Origin: Tolypeutes matacus
Lineage: Eukaryota; Chordata; Mammalia; Cingulata; Chlamyphoridae
Direction of reading: 5' to 3'
Length of the DNA: 64,000 nucleotides
Assembly: GCA_026826555.1 (NCBI GenBank)
Contig: JAKSZT010054335.1
Coordinates: 2,285,049 to 2,349,048, forward strand
Shown here: positions 43,651-55,238 of the stretch, in pieces
How the letters are laid out: every line of letters starts with the position of its first letter
How positions within the stretch are numbered: position 1 is the first letter of the stretch
Notes under the pieces: generated by a model
Database searches by the model: none
Told to the model about the DNA's origin: nothing
Seen by the model: only the letters and a program-made list of their open reading frames with translations
Position numbers and translations under genes: made by a program

Positions 43651-44029
43651 ATGTAAATCATATGGAAAACAAATAGCAAAATGCCAGAAGTTAGTCCTTC
43701 CAAATGAGTAATTACATCTAATATAAATGGATTAAACTCTTCAATTATAGGGAGAGATTGGCAGAAATAATAATTTTTAAAAGGATGCAATTACAGAGTT
43801 GCAGCCAACACCTACTTTCCCATTCATCTGACTCACCCAGGACAATTAACAAAAGGATGATGATGGATAACACCGATCCCAAAAAACAGAGAGCATCTAC
43901 AACTGTAAACAAGACAGTTCCATCCATCTGCCCCATGGGATCAAAGCCTCCTCTCAATTGGAAGCAGAGTGGGCATCACCATCCCCAAATCCTCAAGTTT
44001 GAGGAATGAGCAATCATAAGAGGGGGGAA

Positions 44030-44446
44030 TGTAACTATGGACCAAAGTAGACATATTATTATTCTAGTAATGGAAGAACATGTAACATCAATATAAAAAA
44101 CCGTGGTCACCAGTGGTCATCTGAGGGGAGGTAGAGGGAAAATAGGTGTAACATGGAGCATTTTGGGGACACTGGAATTGTTCTGAATATTTCAATGATG
44201 GATACAGGCCATCATACATTTTGTCAAAAACTATAAAATTGTGCAGTACAAGGTGTAAACCATAATGTAAACTATAGACCATGGTTAGTGGCAATGCTCC
44301 AATATGTGTTCATCAATTGTAACGAATGTACCACACCAATGAAGGATGTTGTTAATGGGGAAAAGTGCGGGAAGGGGAAGGGTAAAGAATATGGGAATTC
44401 CCTATATTTTCCATGTAACATTTATGTACTCTTAAAGTTTCTTTAA
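44030..44446 (+). mobile_element. LINE-1 3' UTR inserted in an ORF2 relic
   Basis: 'ATGTAAACTATAGACCATGG', 'CATCAATTGTAACGAATGTACC' and 'GGGAATTCCCTATATTTTCC' are lineage LINE-1 3' UTR features. Confidence 0.55.
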
Positions 44447-44456
44447 AAATAAAGGA

Positions 44457-44658
44457 GGGAAGCGGATGTGGCTCCAGCAGTTGGGTGCCCATCTACCACA
44501 TGGCAGGTCCTGGGTTCTGTTCCCAATGCCTCCTAAAAAGAAGATGAGCAGACAGAGAGCATGCAATGAACAGACACAGAGAGCAGACAGCAAGTGCAAA
44601 CAATGGGGGAGGAGGAGAGAGAAATAAGTTTTAAAAAATAAATCTTAAAAATAAAATG
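44457..44658 (+). mobile_element. DAS-type SINE, 10-bp TSD
   Basis: GGGAAGCGGATGTGGCTCCA head, B-box GGTTCTGTTCCC, a GAGCAGACAGAGAGC body and an AAATAAATCTTAAAA tail. AAATAAAGGA occurs at 44447-44456 and 44659-44668. Confidence 0.9.
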
Positions 44659-45105
44659 AAATAAAGGAAAATATATATATAATTATATTGTCTCTAAGAG
44701 ATTCACTCTATATTTAAAGACACAAATAGGTAGAAGATGAAAAAATGGAAAAAGATGTTCTCTGCAAATAGTAGCCAAAAGAAATTTGGAGTGGCTATAA
44801 AAATATTAGAAAAGGTAGACTTTAAGACAAAAATATTTACAAGAGACAAACGAGGACATTTTACAATGTTAAAAGGATCATCAGCTAGGAAGTTATAACG
44901 TTTATAAACATATATGCAACTAACAACAGGCCCCCAAAATACATGAAGCAAAAACTGACAGAATTGAGGGGAGAAGGAGATAGTTCAACAGTGATAGTTG
45001 GAGAATTCAATACCTCACTTACAATGATGGATAGATCAACTAGACAGGAAACTAGCAAGGAAATAAAAGACTTGAACAACACTATAAACCAAGTAAACTG
45101 AATAG

Positions 45106-45206
45106 GGGTCGGATGTGGCTCAACTGGTTGGGCATCCGTCTCCCATATGGAGGGACCCGGGTTCGATCCCCGGGACCTCCTGGTAAAAAAATAAATAAAT
45201 AAATAA
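45106..45206 (+). mobile_element. DAS-type SINE, single unit, 22-bp TSD
   Basis: GGTCGGATGTGGCTCAACTG head, an exact B-box GGTTCGATCCC, ACCTCCTGGTAAA and an AAAT tail. A perfect 22-bp direct repeat flanks it (45084-45105 and 45207-45228). The near-consensus head and perfect repeat suggest a young insertion. Confidence 0.95.
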
Positions 45207-46539
45207 ATAAACCAAGTAAACTGAATAGAAGACAGCTATAGAACACTCAACTGCACTTGAGAGAAATATAGATTCTTCTCAGGTGCTCATGGATCATTTT
45301 CCAAGATATACCGTATGTTGGGCCACATACATTCAAAATGATTGAAATCATACAAAGTACATTCTCTGACTGCAATGAAATGAAATTAGGAATCAGTAAC
45401 AGAAGGAAATTTAGAAAATTCACAAATATGTGGAAATTAAACAGCACACTACCAAATAACCAATGGCTCAAGAAAGAAATCACAAGGGAAATTAGAAAAT
45501 ACTTTGAAATAAATGAAATGAAAATAAAACATACCAAAACTTGTGGGATGCAGCAAAAGCAGTGCTCACAGGGAAATTTATAGCTGCATATGCCTACATA
45601 ATAAAAGGAGAAATATTTCAAACCAATAACCTAACCTTCCAAGTAAATGGGAACAGAAGAAAAAGCCAAACCAAAAGCAAACATTAGGAAGTAAATAAAA
45701 AAGATTAGAGTGCAGATAAGTGAAATAGAGAACAGAAAAACAATAGAGAGAATAAACGAAACCAAAAATCGTTTTTTTGGAAAGACCAACAAAATCCACA
45801 AAAAATTATTAGAGCCAATAAATGAGTTTAGAAAAGATGTAGGATACGAGAGCAATATGCAAAAATCAGTTGCATTTATATACTCTAGGAGTGAGCAATC
45901 CAAATATGAAATTAAGTAAGCAATTCCATTTATAATAGCATCAAAAAGAATAAAACAGAAATAAATCTAACAAAAGAAGTACAAGATCTGTACACTAAAA
46001 ACCACAAAACATTGTTGAAAGAAATGGAAGAAAACCTTTAAAAAATGGAAAGACATCCCATATTCATAGATTGGAAGACTTAATATCTCTAAGATAGCAA
46101 TATCCCCCAAATTGAACTACAGATTCAATCCAATCCCTATCAAAATTCCAAAAGCCTTTTTTGCAGAAATGGCTAAGCTGATCCTTGAATTTATGTGGAA
46201 ATTCAAGGGACCTAGAAGAGCCAAAGCATTCTAGAAAAAGAAGAAAGTTGAAGGACTCATACTTCTTGATTTCAAAACTTACTATAAAGCTACAGTAATC
46301 AAGACAGTGTGATATTGGTATAATGATAGACCTGTAAGTTAGGGAATAGAATTGAGAGACTGCAATAAAACCTTCACATTATGGTCAATTGACTTTTGAC
46401 AAGGGTACCAAGACACAATGGAGAAAGAAGAGTCTTCTCAACAAATGGTGTGGGGACAACTGTGAATTTTATGTCACTTAAAAAAAATAAATAATTATGT
46501 ATAACTGGTACATTGAGCAAATAAAATTTTTGGTAGAAT

Positions 46540-46955
46540 CAAAATGCACCCTTTTTTCTAATATGCCATCCTTCAGGATCCCTTCCAATTCCAAAATTAC
46601 CTGAATCTCTGCTTTGTGGGACCCAGAGGCTCACAAGACCCCACCCACCTACCTGTGAAGGCTGGGTTACCAGTGATGCAGCCAGGTTCTAACATAAGGT
46701 GTTGAGTGGGAATAGGGGGTGGTTCGAGCCAGGAAGCCATTGGGTTGTTGAAAGGGGAGGAAGGAATGACGGCTCCCTGTCTCCCTCTGAGACACCTCAC
46801 AGCAGTCTTCCCCCATCTCCCCAGGCTTCTGGGCAAGTCAGGTGTTTCACTCCTTTAGCATAAAATGAAACAGGGAAGCATCATTTCTGCTTCAAGCCCC
46901 GTGTAAAGAGGTGTCGATTCAGGTAAGTTCCTTTAAACTTAAACTTTTTAAAGTC
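46540..46955. other. No gene seen; unique DNA
   Basis: No repeat or domain recognised; short frames only. Confidence 0.45.
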
Positions 46956-46959
46956 TGCA

Positions 46960-47135
46960 CCAGGAGTTTTTAAACTGGTGAGCATTAGAACCAGCTGGGG
47001 AGCTTGTAAACATAGATTCCTGAATCCCGCCCCAGAGGTTCTGAATCAGTAGGTGGACCCAACAAACTGCGTTCAACAAGCTCCCAGGGCTGCTGGGGCT
47101 ACTGCTCTGCGGACCAAACTTCGACTAGACCTGAC
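46960..47135 (+). repeat. MER5-like hAT relic
   Basis: 'TAGAACCAGCTGGGGAGCTTG', 'CCCGCCCCAGAGGTTCTGAA' and 'TCAGTAGGTGGACCCAACA' match the MER5A layout well. Bases 47136-47489 hold unique DNA with no gene. Confidence 0.75.
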
Positions 47136-47489
47136 CCATCGCATATTTTTGGTCTTTTCCTCCTCCTGCTGAAGGAAGGGCAGGGGTTTATTTGGTCTCA
47201 CGCCTTTGTTTAAAGCCTAGTTACTACTGGTGGTTTAGAGCTGTGTGTCTCAGTCCAAATTACATTGTGGGGAAACCAAATGCACTCTTTAGAGTTGAGG
47301 TGGGAGGTGGAGGTGGGGACGGGAGGAATGGCAGGACTGAGGGCACCAAGCCCTTGGAATGTCCTCAGAGAGGTCTGGGAGAGGTCATCCACTTCTAGAT
47401 CCGGAGACCTTCCAGCCCCAAAGCATGAGTATCTCCAGAATTCTGATTAAATGAATGAATAACCAACAGCAAAGTACCGTGTTTTTGTA

Positions 47490-48240
47490 GATGCCCTAAA
47501 TCCCTTTTATTTCTGGTTTTCTGAAAGCTTGTATCATGAACAGGTGTTGAATTTTGTCAAAGGTATTTCCACATTTATTGAAAAGATCATGTGGTTTTTT
47601 TCTCTTTATTCCATTAATGTGGTCCCTTAAATTGACTGATGGTCCAATATCAAACCAAGCTCACATTTTTGGGATCAACCCCACTTAGCCATGATTTATT
47701 TTCCTTTTTTAATATACTGCTGGATTTGACTGCCAATATTTTAAGGATTTTTGTGATATGATCCTGAGAGATACTGGTCTGTAGTTTTCTTTTGTTGTAA
47801 TGTTTTTGTCTGGTTTCGGTATCGGGGTAATGCTGGCCTCATAAGACAAGTTGGTGAGGATTCCATCCTCTATTTCAGGAACAGTTTGTATATGATTGGT
47901 GTTAATTCCTCCCTTAATATTTGATGTAACCACTAGAAAAATCATCCGGTTCTGGAGTTTTCTTTGTAGGAAAGGTTTTTATAGTTAATGCAATTTCTCT
48001 AATCAAAGTAGGATTTTTCTGTATGATCTCATGTCAATTTTGAAAGGTTGAATTTTTAAAGAAATTTGTCCATTTCATTTAAGTTGTTGATTTTATTAAC
48101 ATAAAATTATCGTATTTCTTTGCTATTCTTTTTATGTCCATAAGATGTGTAGTAATAATCCTTCTTTCATACCCATTATTGACAATGTGTTCCCTTTCTT
48201 TTTGTTCTCAATCAATCTAGCTAAGGTTTTTCTTTTTCTG
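47490..48240 (-). mobile_element. LINE-1 ORF2 fragment, inverted (RT region)
   Basis: The minus-strand frame 47945-47709 has SYEASITPIPKPDKNITTKE and NYRPVSLRIISQKS, the conserved ORF2 RT start. Inverted LINE-1 sequence such as 'AGATACTGGTCTGTAGTTTTC' surrounds it. Confidence 0.8.
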
Positions 48241-48410
48241 TTTTATTAGAGAAGCTATGAGTTTACAGAACGATCATGCATAAAGTACAGTGTTCCCACA
48301 CACCACACCACCACCGGCACCTGGCACTGGTCTAGAACATTTGTTACAACTGATGGTAGCACTTTTTAAATAATTGTACTATTTTTTAAACAGTAGTAAC
48401 CAGCATTTAT
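48241..48410 (-). mobile_element. LINE-1 3' UTR fragment, inverted
   Basis: 'GCTATGAGTTTACAGAACGATC' and 'AAGTACAGTGTTCCCACACACC' resemble the inverted 3' ends at 49050 and 56960. Confidence 0.55.
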
Positions 48411-48439
48411 TGAGAGAGTCTATGTTCTAGGCAGTGTGT

Positions 48440-48990
48440 GAAGCAACGTACATGGATTACCTCAATTAAAATGGCCAATACAAAAGCAATGCAAGAAATT
48501 ATAACAATGAGGTGGAGCCAGTGGTCACTTGACACTTTTGGGGTAGGGAGGGGACGAGCAGTTGAAATACAGGGGCTTCTTTGGGAGTTGGAGGTTGTCC
48601 TGAGTACTGTTGTGGCAACGGACGTAGGCCATTTTACATCAGCACACACCACTCAGAACTGAGTGGGAGAGAGAGTGGTCTACAGTGTGAACTGTGGTCT
48701 ATGGTTGGTGGCAAGGCTCCAGGATGTGTAAGTTCATTGAGGGTGGTGGGCCACACTGTGGGAGATGTTTGTGTGGGATGTGGTGGGAGGTGTGGGAGGT
48801 GGGCAACATGGGAATCCCAGTGGGCTCCCTGTAATATTTTGGGTAATCTAAGCACCTCTTAAAATATATGTATATATATATAAATAACATTTTTGTAACC
48901 AAATACACATATATGCATATATATTTATATATCATTTTGCAAATGTTTGTATGTATTGTGAGAATTTTGATTTTTACCCATAATAAAAAA
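48440..48990 (+). mobile_element. LINE-1 3' UTR fragment
   Basis: 'GTGTGAACTGTGGTCTATGG' and 'AACATGGGAATCCCAGTGGGC' parallel the 3' UTR at 44260-44400. A (TA)n stretch follows (48862-48925). The end is an A-run near 48985. Confidence 0.55.
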
Positions 48991-49029
48991 AAAAATGGCC
49001 AATACAAAGGCCTGTGAAATATGTCCTAT

Positions 49030-51150
49030 TTTTTTTTTTTATTTTAATTAAGAAATTGTGGGCTTATAAAAAAACCATGTAAAAATACTGCACTCCCATA
49101 TATCCCTGTATTGCTGACACTTTGCATTAGTGTGGTACCTTTGTTACAATGGATTAAAGATTATTAAAATCGTACTATAGGGGAAGCGGCTGAGGCTCAA
49201 TCAGTAGGGCTCCCGTTTACCATATGGGAGGCCCCAGGTTCGATTCCCGGGGCCTCCTGGTGAAGGCAAATTGGCCCAAGAGGTGCAGTGAGCTGATGGC
49301 CTGCGTGGCGCGGTGAGCTGGCGCAGCAAGATGACGCAACAAAGGGAGGCAAGCAGACACAGAAAAATGCACAGCAAATGGACACAGCAAGCACAAGCAG
49401 CAAGGGGGAGGGGGATAAATAAACAAATAAATAAAATAAGTCTTTAAAAAAAAATAGTGCTACTAACTACTGTCCATAGTTCACACTATGTGTATTTTCC
49501 CATATAACACCCTGTTAACAACACCTTGTATTAGTGTTGTACATCTGTTATGATTCATGAAAGAACATTCTTATACTTGCACTACTACCTATAGCCCATC
49601 GCCTACAATAGGGTTTACTGAGCTCTGCAGCCCTGTGTTAGCTATTTGTATGTCCTCTTTAGAGAAATGGCTATTCAGGCCTTTTGCCCCATTTTAAAAT
49701 TGGGTGGCTGTCCTTTTGTTGTTGAGTTGTAGGGTTTCTTCATATATTCTGGATATTAAATTCTACGAATATGTGGTTTCCAAATATTTTCTCCCATTGA
49801 GTAGGTTGTCTTTTCACTTTTGTGACAAAGACTTTTGATGTACAATTTTTTTAATTTGAGGAGGTCCCATTTATCCATTTTTTTCTTTTGTTGCTTGTGC
49901 TTTGAGTGTAAAGTCTAAGAAACCATTGCCTAATACAAGCTCCTGAAGATGCTTCCTTACATTTTCATCTAGAAGTTTTATAGTCTTGGTTTCTATATTT
50001 AGATCTTTGATCCATTTTGAGTTAATTTTTGTATATGGTGTGAAATGGGGTCCTTTTTCATTCTTTTGGATATGGATATCATTTGTTGAAGAGACTGTTC
50101 TTTTCCAAATGAGTGGACTTGGCAGCCTAGCCAAAAATATATTGGCCTTAGATATGAGGGTCTATTTCTGAACTCTCAATTCAATTCCATTGGTCAATAT
50201 ATCTCTTCTTGTGCCAGTTCCATGCTGTTTTGACCACTGTAGTTTTGTAATATGCCTTAAAGTCAGGAAGTGAGTCTTCCAACTTCATTCTTCTTTTTCA
50301 AGATGTTTCTGGCTATTCAGGACCCCTTACCTTTCCAAAGAAATTTGATGATGGGCTTTTCCATTTCTGAGAAGTAGGCTGATGGAATTTTGATTGGGAT
50401 TGCATTGAATGTGTTCATTGTTTTGGGTAGAATTTGGCTTCTTAACAATATTTAGTCTTCCAATCCATGAGCATGAAATTTCCTTCCAATTATTTAGATC
50501 TTCTTTGATTTCTTTTAGCAAAGTTTTGTGGTTTTCCAAGCATACTTCATTTACATCATTGGTTAAATTTATTCCTAGATATTTGATTCTATTAGTTGCT
50601 ATTGTAAATGGATTTTTTTCTTGATTTCCTCCTCAGATTGTTCATTACTAATTTATAGAAATATTTCTGATTTTTCTGTGTTGATCTTGTTCCCTGCCAC
50701 TTTGCTGAATTCATTTATTTGCTCTAACTCTGTTGTAGATTTTTCAGAGCTTTCTGTGTATAGGATCATGGTATCTGCAAATATTGAAAGTTTTACTTCT
50801 TCCTTTCCAATATGGATACGTTTTATTTCTTTTTCTTGCCTAACTGCTCTGGCTAGACTTCCAGTACATTGCTGAATATCAGTGGTGGCAGTGGGCATCC
50901 TTGTCTTGTTCTAGATCTTAGCAGGAAAGCTTTCATTCTTTCACCATTAAGTATGATGCTAGCTGAGGGTTTGTCATATGTGCCCTGTACCTGTTGAGGA
51001 CATTGCCTTATGTTCCTAGTTTACTAATTGTATCAAGAAGTGTTTTGGTTTTTTTTTTTTTTCCTTTATCCTGCTGATTAGATATACTGCATTAACTGAT
51101 ATTCTGATGTCAAACTACTTTTGCATACCTGGGATAAAAGCCATTTGATC
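49030..51150 (-). mobile_element. LINE-1, inverted: 3' UTR and ORF2 C-terminal half
   Basis: It starts with a T-run at 49030, then inverted 3' UTR, then ORF2 sequence. Minus-strand frames encode KGPHFTPYTKINSKWIKDL (50045-49990) and the RT catalytic zone [19 protein letters not shown] near 50790-50735. FADT replaces the usual FADD, so the second catalytic Asp is lost. Inactive. Confidence 0.85.
49180..49454 (+). mobile_element. DAS-type SINE, two-unit
   Basis: GGGAAGCGGCTGAGGCTCAA head, B-box GGTTCGATTCCC, CCTCCTGGTGAAGG, a GCACAGCAAATGGACACAGC body and an AAATAAATAAAATAAG tail. It lies in the inverted LINE-1 3' UTR. Confidence 0.9.
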
Positions 51151-51880
51151 ATGGTGTATAATTCTCTCTCTCACTCAGTGCCCTGTTTTCCTTACACTTT
51201 TCAGTTCTGGGACATTCCTGTCTTACAACAGTTCAACTTAAACCCCACTTCTTACATTTTTTCACAGTGAAGCTTTTCTGCTTCCAGTTTCTTCCCCATA
51301 AGGTATCCCGCCCTGGGGAGAATCCAGAAAGCTGGTCACTCCGGAGAAGTCCGTTTTGCATTAGGTGGTCCAGCCAGCAGGAACTGCACTGAGTGAGCTC
51401 AGCACTTGCCAGCTGTCCTACCGCAGCCTCTCTTCTCCTTTCCCACCTGGGTACCCCTTTTTATGCAGTGGCTTGTGCTCCACCTGGGTCTCTGTGGTGT
51501 AGGGTCCCTGTGCCTGGATATGCTGGGGTTCTCACTTGCTGCAATGAGTGGCCCTAAAGTCTGTGTTCGTGGTAGGAGGGACCCCGGCTGGTACGTCTGA
51601 GCAACTCCCAAGCTGCACCCAACCTTCGGGGAGGGTAGAAGGGAAAGGACCAGGAGGTCCAGGACTGAAATTTCCTACCTGATATTTTTCTTTTTCTTTG
51701 ATTCAGTGCTTGTGGAGTGCTTCTCCTGTCTCCACCATCCTCCAGAGTTCTCAGCAAGTGGGATTTGTCCGTTGATGAGCTGAATGTCTGGGGAGGTTTC
51801 CTGGGGTGATGTCTCATGCCGCCATGTGGATGTCATCATCCCTAGCGTGGGGTTTATCATTTTCTTTTTGTCTTTCTAAA
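51151..51880 (-). mobile_element. Probable LINE-1 5' UTR, inverted
   Basis: A GC-richer stretch lies between two inverted LINE-1 pieces. It resembles the GC-rich inverted 5' UTR at 18705-19340 in composition. Assignment by position only. Confidence 0.35.
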
Positions 51881-52168
51881 CAACCAACTTGGGGGCTTGT
51901 TCCTTTTCTCTCTTGTTTGTTTTCTATTTTGTTGATTTCAGCTTTTATCCTAATTATTTCATTCTTTCTACTTACTTTGGGTTTAATTTGCACTTTTTCT
52001 AGCTTCTTAAGTCATTCACTTTGTGTAATGGGTTTTAGCTTTTTCTTCTTTTTAATACAAACATTTAAAGCCATAGATTTCTCTCTAACCACGGCTTTAG
52101 TTACATCACACAAATTTTTATATGTTGTGTTTTTGTTATTATTCAGTTTTACCATTTGCCCTGTGATT

Positions 52169-52252
52169 TTTTTTTTTTAAGGAAGTACCAGGGAATGAAC
52201 TGGGACCTCAAGCATGGAAGCAGGTGCTCAACCACTGGAGCTACATCTGCTT
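52169..52252 (-). mobile_element. DAS-type SINE, single unit, inverted, 10-bp TSD
   Basis: An inverted unit with a T-run, GGAAGTACCAGGGAATGAAC and AGCTACATCTGCTT. CCCTGTGATT occurs at 52159-52168 and 52253-52262. Confidence 0.9.
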
Positions 52253-52650
52253 CCCTGTGATTCTTTTTTAACCCAAATTATTTTAAAATATGTTGTTTTA
52301 TGTCCAAATCATTGAAGTTCTTCCACATATCTTATGGTTATTGATTTATAACGATTTCAATCCTCTTAAATTTATCGATTTATCTTATGACCCAGAATAT
52401 GGTCTATCTGGTAAACACCCCCTGTGTACTTGAAAAGGATGTATTCTGCAGTGTTTGGGTGTGGTATTATATAAATGTCAATCAGATGGAGTTGGTTCAA
52501 GGTGTTCAGATCTTCTATGACTTAACTGATTTGTTTAATTATTTAATTTAGTTATTAATTACTGAGGGAGGGGTATTAAAATCTCCAACTGTGATTGTGC
52601 ATTTGTTTCTTGTTCTTTTAATTTTGTTAGTTTTTTGCTTCATGTATTTT

Positions 52651-52739
52651 TTTTTTTTTTTTAAGAAAATCCTGAGGATTGAACCCAGGACCTTGTACAT
52701 GAGAAGCAAGTGCTCATACTCCTGACCTATACCCACTCC
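52651..52739 (-). mobile_element. DAS-type SINE, single unit, inverted, 16-bp TSD
   Basis: A T-run, AATCCTGAGGATTGAACCCA and ACCTATACCCACTCC mark an inverted unit. TTGCTTCATGTATTTT flanks it at 52635-52650 and 52740-52755. Confidence 0.9.
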
Positions 52740-52755
52740 TTGCTTCATGTATTTT

Positions 52756-52826
52756 ATATTTTATTTTATTTATCGTATTTATTATTTTATTTATTTTATT
52801 ATTTTATTTTATTTTATTTTATTTTT
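52756..52826. repeat. ATTTT/ATTT microsatellite
   Basis: Runs of TTTTA and TTTA units directly precede the next inverted SINE. They are probably its expanded AAAT-type tail. Confidence 0.85.
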
Positions 52827-52904
52827 AGGAGGTACCGGGGGATTGAACCTGGGACCTCATATATGGGAAGCAGGTGCTCAACCACTGAGGTACACCCGTT
52901 CCCC
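52827..52904 (-). mobile_element. DAS-type SINE, single unit, inverted
   Basis: AGGAGGTACCGGGGGATTGA (inverted ending and B-box), TGGGAAGCAGGTGCTCAACC and ACACCCGTTCCCC. It is the third inverted single unit within about 750 bp. Confidence 0.88.
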
Positions 52905-54313
52905 ATTTATTTTATTTTTTTGCTCCATGTATTTTGAAGCTCTGTTATAAGGTGCATTTAGATTTGTGGTTGCCATGACTTCTTCATGAATTTACCCCCT
53001 TTATCATTATATAATGATCCTCTTTATTAAGGTTTTCATTCATCTACTTTCATGCTATCTGAGTTTTTATACTAAAAATATGTCTCACATAGACAGCATA
53101 CTTTATCCATTCTAACAATTTCTGCCTTCCAGTTACATTTGATGTAATTATCCACATGATTGGATTTAGGTGTACTATTTTACCATTTGTTCTTGGTTTG
53201 TCACCTTTTTAAAAATTTTTAGAATTCCACTGTTTAGTTAAATACTGTACTGTTTCACATAATATATAGAAATTGTGCAATATATAGAAGTTGAACAATA
53301 TAAATATTGGTCAATTTACCACCCACAATACTTTATGCTATAGTTGGCACATGTATTACATTTACATATGTAATATGTATTATATTACATGTGTTATATT
53401 TACATATAAATCCCACAATATAATGTTATAAATTTTGCTTTGAACAATCATTTGTTAAAGAAATTTAAAATAATAATCTTTTATATGCATCTCCTTATTT
53501 ACATTTCTCAAGCTCTTTTTCCTTCTTGAAGATCTGTATTTCCATCTGTTATTATTTCCCTTTAGCCAAACTTCTTTTAGCCTCTCTTATGGTGCACAGA
53601 TGCTGGTGATGAATTCTCTTAGTTTTCTTTTATCTGAAAATGTCTTTGTTTTGCCTCCTTCTTGAAGCATGCTTTAAAATTATAGGTTGACAGAATTTTT
53701 TTTTTTTACCTTTCAAAACTTTGAAGAGGTATTCTACTGTCTTTTCACCTCCATCATTTCTGTTGAGAAGTTAGCTGTCATTGGAATCATTTTCCCCTTT
53801 TATGGGATGTGTTTTTTTCCTTAGCTGTTTTCAAGATTTTCAGACTATGTATATTTTTCAGCAGTTTGATTAAGATGTGCTTAGATCCTAAATGGGTTTT
53901 GCTGGGCTTCTTGAATCTGTAAATTTATGTCTTTCACCAAAATTTTGGTAAGTTTTCAGCCATTATTTTTTCAGATATTTTCTCTGTCCTATTATCTCTC
54001 TTCTCTCCTTCTGGGACTCCATGGACACATACGTTAGTCCTTTGCTTGCATCTATGAGGTGTGCTGTTAAAACTCCCAAATGTTGAAGCTTTCACTCTGA
54101 GGGTTAGTCCTCTGTGTTAGTGAGGATTTGGTCCCCCCAGAGTCTCACAATATTCGATGTAGTCTTGGGATTGGCTCAACCTTGGGTTTGTGTGAGAAAT
54201 TTTTGCTCTGCCTATGCTCTTTCTCTTCAGCACTGTTCCAGAAGACAGAAAGTTCCCTGACACAATCCTTCCATCAGGATTTCTGTATTTTATGGAAGGA
54301 TGAAAAGGAAGAT

Positions 54314-54389
54314 GGAGAGGAGGGAAGGAAGGAAAGAAGGGAGGGGAGGGGAGGGGAAGGGAGGGGAGGGGAGGGGAGGGGAGGAAAGG
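54314..54389. repeat. 76-nt pure purine tract (GGAA then GGGGA)
   Basis: There is no pyrimidine from 54314 to 54389. The second half is GGGGA units, so it has G-quadruplex and triplex-forming character. It lies about 0.85 kb before the XCR1 start codon, probably within the last intron. Confidence 0.9.
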
Positions 54390-54394
54390 TCTTT

Positions 54395-54690
54395 CTCATC
54401 ATTCAGACTTTACCTCAGTGTCCTTTCTCAGAGAGGCCTTCCCTGACCAGCATAGTTCTACCACAGTCATTTTCCACCATATTCCTTTGCTTTGCTTTTC
54501 ACTGCTTGAATTTCTTTTACTTATATGTTTGCTTCTTGTTTGGCCTCTCCCACCACCAGTGACATTTAAGCTCTGTTCTTATAGGTACCTTGTCTGGCTC
54601 ATTCATGCTGACGTCCTCAGTACCTAGAATAGTGCCTGGCATAGTAAATGCTCACTAGGTATTTGATGAATAAATGAAGGAATGACTTTG
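54395..54690 (+). repeat. L2 3' end
   Basis: 'TCAGAGAGGCCTTCCCTGACC', 'TAGTGCCTGGCATAGTAAATG' and 'TGATGAATAAATGAAGGAATG' are typical L2 3' features in order. Confidence 0.8.
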
Positions 54691-54694
54691 GGAT

Positions 54695-54835
54695 CATTAG
54701 CCTTATTTTATAAGTGAGAAACTAAGATCCGGGAAGGTTAAATGGCTTGCCCAAGAGCACAGTAAACTGGGCCCAGATTTTATCTCACATCTTTGAATCC
54801 AGTTCCATTGTTCTTTCTCTTACACCTACTGGGAG
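54695..54835 (+). repeat. MIR SINE relic (3' half)
   Basis: 'TATTTTATAAGTGAGAAACTAAG', 'GGTTAAATGGCTTGCCCAAG' and 'GAATCCAGTTCCATTG' follow the MIR order. Confidence 0.65.
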
Positions 54836-54949
54836 AATGGTCTAGCCTAGTGCTATTCAGGTGCCAGCCTGCAGCAAGAAGGGGCTTGTGACAAAATGTA
54901 AATCAATGCATTGCTTCTTTCATCAAGAAAGTCTTGCTATGAAAAAAAA

Positions 54950-55010
54950 CACATATGCTAAAAAGAAAAAAGAAAAAACCAACAACAACAACAAAAAACC
55001 CAAGAAAAAA
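54950..55010. repeat. A-rich simple repeat
   Basis: AAAAAGAAAAA and CAACAACAACAACAAAAAACC-type sequence. Confidence 0.75.
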
Positions 55011-55188
55011 TAAAAAGAAGTTTTTGAAAAGATAGAAAAAACATGTCTGCTTAGTGACTTTATGTTCTGGCACAAGTTCCTAATCTCATTACAGACAATT
55101 CACCAACTGGCAGCTTGTCCACGGACCACACATTCTTGTAATATGGGCCCTGTTGACCTCTAGCCTAATCACATGGCTTTAAACTCCA

Positions 55189-55207
55189 TGCCATGCTCTC
55201 ATTTCAG
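55189..55207 (+). promoter_or_regulatory. Splice acceptor of the XCR1 coding exon
   Basis: CCATGCTCTCATTTCAG is a pyrimidine-rich tract ending in AG (55206-55207). The start codon at 55239 comes 31 bp later. Mammalian XCR1 has its whole coding sequence in the last exon, behind a non-coding exon (established), so this acceptor fits. The upstream exon was not found. Confidence 0.75.
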
Positions 55208-55238
55208 ATTCTCTCAAGGTCCCCGCCGTCTGGTCAAG

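Larger units (their letters stand above)
43655..46500 (+). mobile_element. LINE-1 ORF2 relic with nested insertions
   Basis: The ORF2 start region (AATATAAATGGATTAAACTC) is at 43720. Endonuclease-like sequence resumes at about 44690 after an insertion (43790-44680) that includes a LINE-1 3' UTR and a SINE. Part of the RT region is missing near 45840, and the C-terminal part runs to about 46450. Decayed frames include 45338-45583 (NNQWLKKEITREIRKYFEIN). Confidence 0.65.
51881..54110 (-). mobile_element. LINE-1-derived sequence, inverted, with three SINEs
   Basis: 'TTGATTTCAGCTTTTATCCTAA', 'CATTTAAAGCCATAGATTTC' and 'GGTATTAAAATCTCCAACTG' are inverted LINE-1 ORF2. 'TTGAGAAGTTAGCTGTCATTG' and 'TCTCTCCTTCTGGGACTCCA' (53760-54020) resemble the same LINE-1/HAL1 region seen at 17000-17380. 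Confidence 0.65.

Noticed and set aside
55173..55238. Upstream in-frame ATG as XCR1 start
   Set aside because: A splice acceptor at 55206-55207 lies between it and 55239, and the 22 extra residues do not look like a receptor N-terminus. The ATG at 55239 gives the ortholog length.
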